Shown here: in pieces, positions 1 to 8,059 of the stretch
Layout of the letters: each line of letters opens with the position of its first letter
How positions within the stretch are numbered: position 1 is the first letter of the stretch
Source: an uncultured Clostridium sp.
GTDB lineage: Bacteria > Bacillota > Clostridia > Oscillospirales > Acutalibacteraceae
Length of the DNA stretch: 37,654 bases
Assembly: GCA_902471875.1 (NCBI GenBank)
Contig: CABRLN010000022.1
Coordinates: 1 to 37,654, forward strand
Direction of reading: 5' to 3'
Program-made: the position numbers and the translations under genes
Notes under the pieces: model-generated
What the model was told of the DNA's origin: nothing
The model's input: the letters and a program-made list of their open reading frames with translations, nothing else
Databases searched by the model: none

Positions 1-43
1 CCCTTGACCCATAAACTTTTGAAAAAGTTTAATCAAAACTTTT
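1..43. repeat. AT-rich half of a possible dispersed intergenic repeat
   Basis: Seen: an AAACTTTT-GA-AAAAGTTT inverted repeat sits next to a second AAAACTTTT block, and the window begins with CCCTTGACCC, which is GC-richer than its surroundings. From memory, many gut Clostridia carry dispersed intergenic repeats that start with a similar A/T palindrome and continue into a GC-rich block starting with GGGTC-like sequence. The left edge of the window would cut such an element in half. Only the palindrome is directly visible; membership of a repeat family is inferred. The stretch 44-110 shows nothing recognisable. Confidence 0.35.
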
Positions 44-110
44 AAATGTGTTGCAAACAGTCGGTGCAATAAATCATAATTTATCTTTTCATCATTTCAA
101 ATAAAAAATC

Positions 111-150
111 AAAAGCACTTATTTAGTAAAATAACTAAACAAGTGCTTTT
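111..150 (-). terminator. Rho-independent terminator after the amylase gene
   Basis: The arms AAAAGCACTT and AAGTGCTTTT, extended by TTTAGT/ACTAAA, form a long stem around a short AT loop. Read on the minus strand, the stem is followed by a T-rich tract (GATTTTTTATTTG). It lies only a few bases past the amylase stop codon, so it ends that transcript. The A-rich left side means it could also stop transcription arriving from the other direction. Confidence 0.85.
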
Positions 151-156
151 AGAATA

Positions 157-1770
157 TTATTTTAAAACTACAACAGTTGTTGGTGGAACTGTAAGCTTTG
201 TGTCCTCCAGTACAGCCTGTGCATACTCACCATTTTCGTCAGGGTCTTGTGCAGTTATTTGTCCTGCTATACCCTTATAGTCCAATTTATCCTTTGAAAT
301 GTCAACAGTAACCGTTTCTGTTTGACTTGCATTATAAAATATTATAATGCCGCTGTCTTCATATTTGGTTACATAACCTGCTGCATAATTATTTTCAGTT
401 TCAATTACATCTGTAATTTTGCCACGGGCAATTTCAGGATTTTGCAGCTTTAACTTAATAATTTGCTGATACGTTTTTAACAGTGAATTATCATCCTTTT
501 GTGCTTCTTCTACTGTTGTAACAACAGCTTCTTCTGCTACTGAAAAAGGAATATTAGGTAGATGAATTTTTTCCCATTCTGTACCATTCCAAGGCATTGG
601 CAAACGGTATGAACCGTCGTTGTCGGTACTGCCAAGCAATCCAACCTCTTCACCATAATAAGTAAACGAATTACCCGGTGACAGCATATAGCACATAGCC
701 GCCATTTTTTCGTTTTGCAGCTTTTTTGACAACGACGCTCCGCTTCGTACCATATCATGATTAGACAAGAACGAACAGTCTATGGCATTTTCGTTTTTCT
801 CTGCAATAAGCTCTCCCCAAGATTTCAATGCCACGCACATTTTCTTTACGTCACCACTGCGAACAGCGTTTTCGTAGTTTCCAATAGCTGCACTCATTGG
901 AAAATTAAACTGGCTGTCAATTCCTGTGTCATACCAGTCGGCAATTTGGCTTGTGCCTGACCAGTTTTCACCTACAATATATGCGTCCTTTTTAATGCCT
1001 TTTGCTGTATCAACAAGCCATTTACAAAATTCCTGACCATCGTCACCGCCTGTGTCGTAATATTTAATGGCATCTAATCTAAAACCTGCAACACCAATAT
1101 CCAACCAAAATTTCATAATATCTTTAATTTCATCTCTTACCTTTTGATTGGACAAATTAAGCTCCGGCATTGTGTCTGAAAAATTAGCTTCGTAATAATA
1201 GTCAGTGTCACCAATTTGATAATATGTGCTGCTGCCCTCTTCTTGGTCCTTTTTTACAATGTGATAATACTTAGCATAACCGTCCAGCTTGCCCTTTTCC
1301 ACCTCTTCACACGCCTTTACAAACCAAGGGTGTTTATTTGAAGAATGATTAACAACAAGGTCTGTAATTACATTAATTCCACGCTTGTCACATTCAGATA
1401 TTAGCTTTTTAAAATCATCTATTGTACCAAAGTCCGGGTCAATATCGCAATAATCTTCAACTGAATATTTATGATATGACTCTGACGGATTAATAGGTGT
1501 CAGCCAAATTCCGTCAATACCTATGTCGTCGCCACTGTTAGGGTCACCGTCATTAAGATAGTCAAGCTTACTGATAATGCCTTGTAAATCTCCTACTTCA
1601 TCATCGTTAGAATCACAAAAGCTATATACAAAAATTTGATAGTAATTTCTGTAATTATCTGTTGACTGCACTGCCTCTTTAACCTCCGGCAGAGTGTTGT
1701 TGCTGCACCCTGCAAATGCACCTGCACACATAGTAGCTGCTAATGCTATGGCTACAAGTTTTTTCAGCAT
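157..1770 (-). CDS. Lipid-anchored GH13 alpha-amylase
   Basis: This is a 537-residue surface glycoside hydrolase of family GH13, expected to cut alpha-1,4-glucans or maltodextrins outside the membrane. The reading frame is open further upstream, but the ATG at 1770 is chosen because AAAGGAG lies just before it and it starts a lipoprotein signal peptide with lipobox AFAGC (Cys22). The four GH13 signatures are present: DLVVNH (Asp137, His142), GFRLDA (nucleophile Asp233), VGENW (acid/base Glu268) and FLSNHD (His338, Asp339). A C-terminal beta-domain of normal size follows; no separate starch-binding module is seen. It lies downstream of the importer genes in the same direction but behind a hairpin, so it may have its own promoter. 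Exact substrate specificity (endo-amylase versus neopullulanase-like or glucosidase) cannot be told from motifs. Confidence 0.92.
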   Translation of the reverse strand: MLKKLVAIALAATMCAGAFAGCSNNTLPEVKEAVQSTDNYRNYYQIFVYSFCDSNDDEVGDLQGIISKLDYLNDGDPNSGDDIGIDGIWLTPINPSESYHKYSVEDYCDIDPDFGTIDDFKKLISECDKRGINVITDLVVNHSSNKHPWFVKACEEVEKGKLDGYAKYYHIVKKDQEEGSSTYYQIGDTDYYYEANFSDTMPELNLSNQKVRDEIKDIMKFWLDIGVAGFRLDAIKYYDTGGDDGQEFCKWLVDTAKGIKKDAYIVGENWSGTSQIADWYDTGIDSQFNFPMSAAIGNYENAVRSGDVKKMCVALKSWGELIAEKNENAIDCSFLSNHDMVRSGASLSKKLQNEKMAAMCYMLSPGNSFTYYGEEVGLLGSTDNDGSYRLPMPWNGTEWEKIHLPNIPFSVAEEAVVTTVEEAQKDDNSLLKTYQQIIKLKLQNPEIARGKITDVIETENNYAAGYVTKYEDSGIIIFYNASQTETVTVDISKDKLDYKGIAGQITAQDPDENGEYAQAVLEDTKLTVPPTTVVVLK

Positions 1771-1912
1771 ATTAATTCTCCTTTGTATTTTTATGAATAT
1801 TATTTCTTTTTTAACTAATAATATTATCAAGTCATTTGTAAATTCAGCTTTGCAATGTACCAAATAAAAATACCTTGCAAAACTATATTTACAAATGCTT
1901 TATATACAAATA

Positions 1913-1937
1913 GAGGTGAAGACACAGCCTTCACCTC
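1913..1937 (-). terminator. Terminator after malG
   Basis: Arms GAGGTGAAG and CTTCACCTC pair perfectly around a seven-base loop. The minus-strand continuation is TATTTGTATAT, which is T-rich but not a clean run. It would end or weaken the importer transcript before the amylase gene. The rest of 1771-1977 is AT-rich leader for the amylase, with an inverted repeat AATATTATT/AATAATATT at 1796-1825 and no convincing promoter pair. Confidence 0.65.
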
Positions 1938-1977
1938 TTAGTTGTTAATATTTAGGCTGCCGTATTTGCAAAAAGGC

Positions 1978-2832
1978 TTAACCCTTTACAGCACCGCCTG
2001 TAATACCTTCTACATAGAATTTCTGCATCTTTAGGAATAATGCTGTAATAGGTACAGCAACAATAACCGAACCTGCACAGAAGTTGTAGAAGAACTTATC
2101 AATCTTCTCTTTATCTGTCATATTCCACAGTACAAGTGCAACAGTATATTGGTCAGTAGCGTCACGAAGAAGCATTCTTGCCAAAATAAAGTCTGTCCAT
2201 GGAGCAATAAATGTTGTAAGAACTGTATAAACTACAATTGGTTTTGACATAGGCAAAATAATCTTCCAGAAAATCTGGTTCTTTGTTGCACCGTCAATAG
2301 TAGCTGCCTCATCAAGTGCCCTAGGTACTGTGTCAAAGAAGCCCTTTGAAATAAAGTACTGCAATGCTGCACCGGCAGAATATACAATAATAAGACCAAT
2401 AATATTTTGTGACAAGCCAATTACCTTTAGAATGTAGTAAATAGCAATCATTGTCATAAAGCCAGGGAACATACCAAGAATCATGGCAATATTCATAAAC
2501 GGCTTTCTTGCCTTAAATCTTAATCTACTAAATGAATAAGATACCATTAGTACACTAAATGTTGAAATAATACAAGAAAAAATTGAAACTATTAATGTAT
2601 TTAGGAACGCTCTTGGATAGTTAAAGGTTTGAGTGTCAGTAAACAACTCAATATAATTGTCAAATGTCCAAGAGGTTGGAATAACGTGGTCAATAAATGT
2701 TGCTTCCTCACCTGAGAAAGATGTCATAACAATCCATAGCAAAGGAAGAATCCAAATAATTGAAAGAATTGTAAGAATAATATAAACAATTGCATTCGCA
2801 ATAGTTCTTTTAGTTTTATAACTCTTTATCAT
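1978..2832 (-). CDS. malG: Maltodextrin-type ABC importer permease, MalG family
   Basis: A 284-residue inner-membrane permease of the carbohydrate-uptake-1 family, with about six hydrophobic segments. The cytoplasmic EAA loop that docks the ATPase is clear: DEAATIDGATKNQIFWKIIL, followed by P. Its start overlaps the malF stop (ATGA), which implies translational coupling. With MalF it forms the membrane channel that receives sugar from the binding lipoprotein. No ATPase is encoded here, so a shared MsmX-type ATPase elsewhere is inferred. The substrate is assigned from the neighbouring amylase, not from permease sequence. Confidence 0.88.
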   Translation of the reverse strand: MIKSYKTKRTIANAIVYIILTILSIIWILPLLWIVMTSFSGEEATFIDHVIPTSWTFDNYIELFTDTQTFNYPRAFLNTLIVSIFSCIISTFSVLMVSYSFSRLRFKARKPFMNIAMILGMFPGFMTMIAIYYILKVIGLSQNIIGLIIVYSAGAALQYFISKGFFDTVPRALDEAATIDGATKNQIFWKIILPMSKPIVVYTVLTTFIAPWTDFILARMLLRDATDQYTVALVLWNMTDKEKIDKFFYNFCAGSVIVAVPITALFLKMQKFYVEGITGGAVKG

Positions 2833-4328
2833 CCGAATGCCCCCTCATCCTTGACTGATTTCGTATTATTAAATGTAATCAATGACAATGTGCCACAAAT
2901 AACAAATACTATAATACCAATAGCAGCAGCCAAATTGTTATCGTTGTTGTTCATAGTCAACTTAAACAACCAAGTTACAAGCAAGTCAGTTTCGCCTGCC
3001 TGGTACATATTTACATTCGATGGTCCACCACCGCTTAACAGGAATATTACGTTAAAGTTATTAATGTTACCAACAAATGTAGAAATTAGCTGAGGTGTTG
3101 TTACGAATATTAAGTAAGGAAGAGTAATCTTCATAAACTGTACAACCGGTGTAGCACCGTCGATACGAGCCGATTCATAAAGATCTTCAGGAATATTCAT
3201 AAGAATACCTGTTGTACTTAGAATTGTATATGGAATACCAATCCATATATTTACAACTATAATTGTAATTTTTGCTAAAGTAGGGTTAGATGTATCTGTT
3301 AGGAATTTAATAGGTTCTTTAATTAAACCCATATTTTGTAGAATTACATTTACAACACCGTCCTGTGACAACATCTGTGCCATCAAAAGCAGCGTTACAA
3401 ACTGAGGTACAGCAACTGCCATTACAAAACAAGTTCTGAATACGCCCTTAAATTTTAAGCCCTTTTTGTTAATCATAAGTGCAACAATTACACCTAAAAT
3501 ATAACAAGAGAAAGTAGCTACAACTGCCCAAATTAATGTCCAAGCAAGAATTTTACCAAAAGTTTGAGCATACATTGGGTTGTTTACAAAAATATCACCA
3601 AAGTTACCAAAGCCTACCCATGTAAACAACTGGTTAGGTGGTTGGTGTGAATGGTCAAAATTGGTAAACGCAATTAGAACCATGAAAATAAGCGGTAAAA
3701 TCGTAAAACAGCTTAACAAAGTTGTTGGCACCGCTAACATTGTAATATGGAATTTCTCATCCATCAATAATTTAAAATCTTGAATTATATTATTTGGCTT
3801 GTCACCGGCCTTAACTGTTTTTTCGTTTTTAACTGCTACTTTAATGTTTAGTATGTACAAATAAATAAATAACGCAATAATAACCAGTGTTAATGTACTA
3901 AACAGAAGTATAAGCATTGAGTTGTCACCGGCAACCTTAATAGGCATACCGTTTGCATCAAGAGCTGTACCCGCTTGGGTAGTACCAAGGGTGCCCATTT
4001 GTGCTAAATATCCTCCGCCAAAGCCTATCATATAGGCAATAAACGCAACTTCCAGAGCTAAGAATATAATACCCTTAACAACCTGCCTATTCAAAAAACA
4101 ACCTGAGCCCATAATTATGTAAGAAAGCTTGGTTGCCAAACCGCCTACTCTAAAGTTATTGACATAATCTTTAAAGAAATTACCAATACCAACAAAGAAA
4201 GACACTATGCCTTTACCTACTTTCTGAAAGAAAGAAGATAAAGCACCCGGAATAGCCATAAAGAAGCATTTTAGCTTATAAAAAAATCTCTGGAAAGGGT
4301 TGAGTTGTACATAATCAATATAGTTCAT
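2829..4328 (-). CDS. malF: Maltodextrin-type ABC importer permease, MalF family, with extended N-terminus
   Basis: A 499-residue permease preceded by GGGGAG. About eight hydrophobic segments can be counted, as in the long MalF of enterobacteria rather than the six of the usual Gram-positive sugar permease. The EAA loop reads YESARIDGATPVVQFMKITL. The first 70 residues or so are a cytoplasmic, aromatic- and lysine-rich stretch before the first membrane helix, longer than in typical Firmicute sugar permeases. It pairs with the overlapping MalG downstream and is separated from the binding-protein gene by a stable hairpin. Confidence 0.88.
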   Translation of the reverse strand: MNYIDYVQLNPFQRFFYKLKCFFMAIPGALSSFFQKVGKGIVSFFVGIGNFFKDYVNNFRVGGLATKLSYIIMGSGCFLNRQVVKGIIFLALEVAFIAYMIGFGGGYLAQMGTLGTTQAGTALDANGMPIKVAGDNSMLILLFSTLTLVIIALFIYLYILNIKVAVKNEKTVKAGDKPNNIIQDFKLLMDEKFHITMLAVPTTLLSCFTILPLIFMVLIAFTNFDHSHQPPNQLFTWVGFGNFGDIFVNNPMYAQTFGKILAWTLIWAVVATFSCYILGVIVALMINKKGLKFKGVFRTCFVMAVAVPQFVTLLLMAQMLSQDGVVNVILQNMGLIKEPIKFLTDTSNPTLAKITIIVVNIWIGIPYTILSTTGILMNIPEDLYESARIDGATPVVQFMKITLPYLIFVTTPQLISTFVGNINNFNVIFLLSGGGPSNVNMYQAGETDLLVTWLFKLTMNNNDNNLAAAIGIIVFVICGTLSLITFNNTKSVKDEGAFG

Positions 4329-4372
4329 TATTTTACTCCCCTTTTATAACCTTTTAATATACTTTTTGACTA

Positions 4373-4406
4373 CTCAAGCAGTCTATAGTTTTATAGACTG
4401 CTTGAG
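4373..4406 (-). promoter_or_regulatory. Stable hairpin between malE and malF
   Basis: CTCAAGCAGTCTAT and ATAGACTGCTTGAG form a perfect 14-bp stem with a six-base loop. On the minus strand it is followed by TAGTCAAAAAGTATATT, with no T-run, so it is a poor full terminator. Its place just after the binding-protein gene suggests a 3' stabiliser or partial terminator that leaves more malE than malFG message. This arrangement is known for binding-protein transporters; its action here is inferred. Confidence 0.7.
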
Positions 4407-4445
4407 GAACTTCGATATTTTTTACTATACAACAATTAAATTGCA

Positions 4446-5807
4446 TTAAACATCAGTAATGCTCTTAACCATGCTGTCGTAAGCTTTACCAAGTCCTTCT
4501 TCAGAAAGGTCGTTCTTCTTTTCTACACAGTAAGAACCAAATGCACCTGTTGGATCCCAGAATGAACCTGCAAGACCAATCTGTGGTACTGAATGTTCTT
4601 GCTGAGCATAAACAGCCTTTAAGCAAGCATTGTTCTGAACGTCGTCACTTTCAACCATTGATTTAATTGAAGGACCCCAACCAAGGGCATCCATTCTTTC
4701 CTTCTGGCACTGCTCACCTGACAAATAGTAAGCAAGAGCCTGTGATGTATATGGATACTTTGTATTTGAGTTTACACCAATTAGCTTGTAACCAAACATT
4801 GAAATCATGTCTGTGTCTTTACCATCAATCTTAATTGTAGGTAACTTCGCACAAGCAAAGTTGTCGCCTAAAGCACTCTCAACAGCCTTTAACTTCCAAG
4901 TACCGCAAACACCGCCTACAGCCTTCTCGTTTCTTAGGTTAGAAGCAAGAACCTTATTAGCATCATCATTTACAAAGTGACTGTTATTTGCCAATAAATC
5001 AGCAAAAGCCTTAGCAACCTTAACTGTTTTTTCCTTGTCATAGTTTAAAACCTGGTTACCGTCAGCATCTAATTCATATGTGCCGCCTGCTGTTAGAGGA
5101 ATAACACAACCGTAATAACCATCACCCATGTTCATAATGAACTTCTTATCTTTCTCATCACAAACCTGCATAATGCTTTCCATTGACTTAATCTCATCTT
5201 CAGAAATTAATGACTTGTTATAATAAATAAAGTAACCGTTGTCACCTGTTTCAGGGAAAGCAACAAGGTTGCCGTCATTTGTTGCAACATCTACAGCACC
5301 CTGAAGGTTGCTTTCTTTAATGCCTACTGCATACTGTGCTCTAACAGGAGCTACATATCCACCCGGATATAGCTTTGATGCATTATCAGATACAAAACCA
5401 AATACATCAGCAGCTGCCTCAGGGTCGTTCATAATATTTGCAGCAGCATCAGCCTCACCCTGTGCTACTACTTCAATTTTAATCTTTCTGTCGCTAAAAT
5501 TCTTTGTAAAATTATCACATTGTTTTTGGAATGTTTCAAGAGCGTCTGAAGGTGCCCAAACCTTTAGCTTAACTTCACTATCTTTACCTTCTTCGCCCAA
5601 TGCCAAGTCAGCGTCTTTGAGCATTTCGTCAACTGTTATTGCTTTTACCTCTTGTGTACTTGCACTGTTAGATGAACCGCTGTTGTCACCTGTTGAAGAT
5701 CCGCCTGATGAAGCTCCGCCATTATTGTCGACGCAACCGACAAATGCTGTTGCAATCATAGCTGCTGCCAACATAACGCCAGCAACTTTTTTTGTTTTAC
5801 TAAACAT
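4446..5807 (-). CDS. malE: Maltodextrin-type extracellular solute-binding lipoprotein
   Basis: A 453-residue family-1 solute-binding protein. The signal peptide ends in lipobox AFVGC (Cys25), then comes a Ser/Gly/Asn-rich linker and the two-lobed binding fold (for example LKVWAPSDALETFQKQCDNF near residue 85). It captures glucan fragments at the cell surface and delivers them to MalF/MalG. AGAAGGA lies upstream of the ATG. It is first in the importer operon, with its own promoter and a hairpin after it. The maltodextrin assignment rests on the adjacent GH13 amylase and overall resemblance to MalE/MdxE. Confidence 0.88.
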   Translation of the reverse strand: MFSKTKKVAGVMLAAAMIATAFVGCVDNNGGASSGGSSTGDNSGSSNSASTQEVKAITVDEMLKDADLALGEEGKDSEVKLKVWAPSDALETFQKQCDNFTKNFSDRKIKIEVVAQGEADAAANIMNDPEAAADVFGFVSDNASKLYPGGYVAPVRAQYAVGIKESNLQGAVDVATNDGNLVAFPETGDNGYFIYYNKSLISEDEIKSMESIMQVCDEKDKKFIMNMGDGYYGCVIPLTAGGTYELDADGNQVLNYDKEKTVKVAKAFADLLANNSHFVNDDANKVLASNLRNEKAVGGVCGTWKLKAVESALGDNFACAKLPTIKIDGKDTDMISMFGYKLIGVNSNTKYPYTSQALAYYLSGEQCQKERMDALGWGPSIKSMVESDDVQNNACLKAVYAQQEHSVPQIGLAGSFWDPTGAFGSYCVEKKNDLSEEGLGKAYDSMVKSITDV

Positions 5808-5856
5808 TGTTTATTCCTTCTTTCCAAAAAAATAAATATCTTTATAAACTCTTTTG

Positions 5857-5872
5857 ACAGTTGTTAAACTGT
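5857..5872 (-). promoter_or_regulatory. Interrupted palindrome at the malE start region (possible operator)
   Basis: ACAGTT-GTTA-AACTGT lies directly downstream of the proposed -10 box of malE. A further AAACTGT half-site falls inside the promoter spacer. The position suits repression by a LacI-type maltose regulator, but the sequence is not a recognised consensus and no regulator gene is nearby. Confidence 0.35.
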
Positions 5873-5874
5873 TA

Positions 5875-5903
5875 AATATAGCGTAATTAGACAGTTTACA
5901 CAA
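5875..5903 (-). promoter_or_regulatory. Probable sigma-A promoter of malEFG
   Basis: On the minus strand TTGTGT (-35, at 5898-5903) and TATATT (-10, at 5875-5880) are separated by exactly 17 bases. The predicted transcript begins near 5868, leaving a leader of about 60 nucleotides. This is the best of several weak candidates in a very AT-rich region. Confidence 0.5.
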
Positions 5904-6325
5904 AGTCATAACTACTATAGTTATAATATCATACACAAGGGTGAATTGCAATATATTTTAGTTATTTTAGTTATATTAATATATTTTTACTTTTGTTTTT
6001 GTTTACTTTTAACAAGCATTTTTCCTTGCTTTAGCTAAATATACAATTTATTTTATTATATTTATATATTATATCTTATACATTGTTAGCGGCATTGTCA
6101 AAATATTATATATTTTATGTGTATATTGTACAACCCTTATTAATAATATATGCTTTTTCAGACTATATATTCTGCCAATATTTAATAATTATGATTATTT
6201 TACACAAAAATTATTTTATACAAAAATTTTAAATATTATACAGCTTAACAAATCATATTAACATTGACATTAGCCGTATAATATTGTAAATTTAACATAG
6301 AGCATTTTATAAAGGAGATAATTAT
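5904..6325. other. Long AT-rich divergent intergenic region
   Basis: Over 400 bases of extremely AT-rich sequence separate the malE promoter from murE. It includes the symmetrical element ATAACTA-CTA-TAGTTAT near 5909-5925. A TATAAT box at 6277-6282 could be the murE -10, but no good -35 lies 17 bases upstream (only CATATT). No open frame of meaningful length and no structured RNA were recognised. Confidence 0.6.
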
Positions 6326-7789
6326 ATGAAGCTTGCCGATTTACTAAAAAAATTGCGTTACACATGTGTTAAGGGTGATGTTGATGTTGAAATTTCAACT
6401 GTTGTATATGATTCACGAAAAGTAAAAAACAACTCACTGTTCATATGTATAAAAGGTGCAGTTTCAGACGGACACAGGTTTGCACAAAAGGCTGTAGAGA
6501 TGGGGGCAACCGCTTTGGTTGTAGAGGACGATGTAAATGTACCTGAAAATATAACAATTATAAAGGTAGAAAGTAGCCGTTATGCACTTGCTTGCATTTC
6601 TGCCCAATATTTTGGAAATCCTGCCGAACATTTAAAGGTTATTGGCATTACAGGTACAAAAGGCAAAACAACTACCACATATCTTGTAAAGTCAATTCTT
6701 GAAAACGCCGGTCATAAATGCGGGCTTGTTGGTACAATAGAAACAATAATCGGCGACAAGGTTATAAAAGCTAATAATACCACGCCAGAGTCTTATATTT
6801 TACAAAGCTATTTTAAAGAAATGGTTGACGCAGGCTGCGATTGTGTTGTAATGGAGGTTTCTTCACAGGGACTTATGCTGCACCGTACAGCAGGCTTTAC
6901 ATTTGAAATTGGTATTTTTACAAATATTGAACCTGACCATATTGGACCTAACGAGCATAAAGATTTTGACGACTATATTCATTGCAAAAGCTTACTGTTT
7001 AAGCAATGCAAATATGGCATTGTAAATGCCGACGACAAACACGCTGATTATATTATAAAAAATGCAGACTGTAAAATTGCCACCTACGGTTTTTCTGAAA
7101 ACGCTGACCTGCGTGCTGAAAACACTGAACTTATTTTTAAAAAGGGATACCTTGGTGTTGCCTATGACGTTAAAGGCAGTATGACAATGAGGGTTGAAAT
7201 TGATTTACCCGGTAAATTCAGTGTTTATAATTCGCTTACAGCAATTGCTATTTGTCATTATTTTAACATTGACGAATCAACCATTTGCAGTGCTCTTAAA
7301 GACGCAAAGGTAAAGGGCAGAATTGAAATGATTAAAGTATCTGACGATTTTACCCTGATGATTGACTATGCACACAATGCAATGGCACTTGAAAGCCTGC
7401 TTACCACTTTAAGGGAGTACAATCCTAAGCGTTTGGTTTGCCTGTTTGGCTGCGGCGGTGACCGTTCTCGTGACAGACGCTTTAGTATGGGCGAGGTTTC
7501 GGGCAAGCTGGCAGATTTAAGCGTTATTACCTCTGACAATCCTCGTACAGAAGACCCACAGGCTATTATCAACGATATTTTGGTAGGCATTAATAAAACA
7601 ACCGGAAAATATATAGAAATTATTGACCGACGCAAGGCTATTGAATGGGTTATTCATAACGGTCAGCCGGGTGATATTATTATACTTGCCGGAAAGGGCC
7701 ACGAAGATTACCAAGAAATTAATGGAATTAAAAATCATCTTGATGAGCGTGAGGTTATTGCAGAGGTACTTGCAGGTATTAAACAATAA
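6326..7789 (+). CDS. murE: UDP-MurNAc-L-Ala-D-Glu:meso-diaminopimelate ligase
   Basis: A 487-residue Mur ligase that adds the third amino acid to the peptidoglycan stem peptide in the cytoplasm. The ATP loop GITGTKGKTTTT is at residues 107-118, the lysine expected to be carbamylated is in CKSLLFKQ (Lys221), and DNPR (404-407) is the signature for meso-diaminopimelate rather than lysine. The length is normal for the family. AAAGGAG precedes the ATG. It stands alone between two terminators or long gaps, away from any dcw cluster, and is transcribed opposite to its neighbours on the left. Confidence 0.96.
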   Translation: MKLADLLKKLRYTCVKGDVDVEISTVVYDSRKVKNNSLFICIKGAVSDGHRFAQKAVEMGATALVVEDDVNVPENITIIKVESSRYALACISAQYFGNPAEHLKVIGITGTKGKTTTTYLVKSILENAGHKCGLVGTIETIIGDKVIKANNTTPESYILQSYFKEMVDAGCDCVVMEVSSQGLMLHRTAGFTFEIGIFTNIEPDHIGPNEHKDFDDYIHCKSLLFKQCKYGIVNADDKHADYIIKNADCKIATYGFSENADLRAENTELIFKKGYLGVAYDVKGSMTMRVEIDLPGKFSVYNSLTAIAICHYFNIDESTICSALKDAKVKGRIEMIKVSDDFTLMIDYAHNAMALESLLTTLREYNPKRLVCLFGCGGDRSRDRRFSMGEVSGKLADLSVITSDNPRTEDPQAIINDILVGINKTTGKYIEIIDRRKAIEWVIHNGQPGDIIILAGKGHEDYQEINGIKNHLDEREVIAEVLAGIKQ

Positions 7790-7800
7790 TAACTACAATT

Positions 7801-7837
7801 AAACCACAGCACAGCAAAAATATCTGTGTTGTGGTTT
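7801..7837 (+). terminator. Terminator after murE
   Basis: AAACCACAGCACAG pairs with CTGTGTTGTGGTTT (one G-T pair) around a short A-rich loop, followed by TTCATTTTT. It lies 12 bases past the murE stop codon and is a clear intrinsic terminator. Confidence 0.85.
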
Positions 7838-7907
7838 TCATTTTTAAGTGGTATAATTTGTCATATTAAAATAAATTTTAATTTTATAATATTAGCCGAT
7901 AAAAACT

Positions 7908-8017
7908 ATGAAGATTTTTGAGCGGATTTTATGTCAGACAAGTAAATACCGCACAAAGGCAGGCGCCCTTAGAATGCAGGTTACGAAGTATAGCAAAAAA
8001 TATGTCAAAAATATTTA
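7908..8017. repeat. Small palindromic element upstream of the lipase gene
   Basis: A stretch of about 110 bases with imperfect terminal inverted repeats: ATTTTTGA at 7914-7921 faces TCAAAAAT at 8005-8012, with weaker similarity extending on both sides. The interior (GCAGGCGCCC and onward, 7959-7990) is far richer in G and C than the surrounding DNA. It also carries a 51-codon open frame (7908-8063) that runs into the lipase start. From memory, similar elements recur in Clostridia genomes; that was not checked. A MITE-like repeat or structured leader is more likely than a gene. Confidence 0.4.
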
Positions 8018-8059
8018 TAGATATTTTTATTGGATATTAGTATTATTAACGGAGGTTAT

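Noticed and set aside
5308..5835. 175-codon plus-strand open frame opposite malE
   Set aside because: It lies entirely across the strongly supported binding-protein gene, has no recognisable domain, and its Ser/Ala/Pro-rich composition is what the antisense of that gene gives.
6264..6282. TTGACA and TATAAT close together upstream of murE
   Set aside because: Only seven bases separate them, so they cannot act as one sigma-A promoter. Only the TATAAT is kept as a possible -10.
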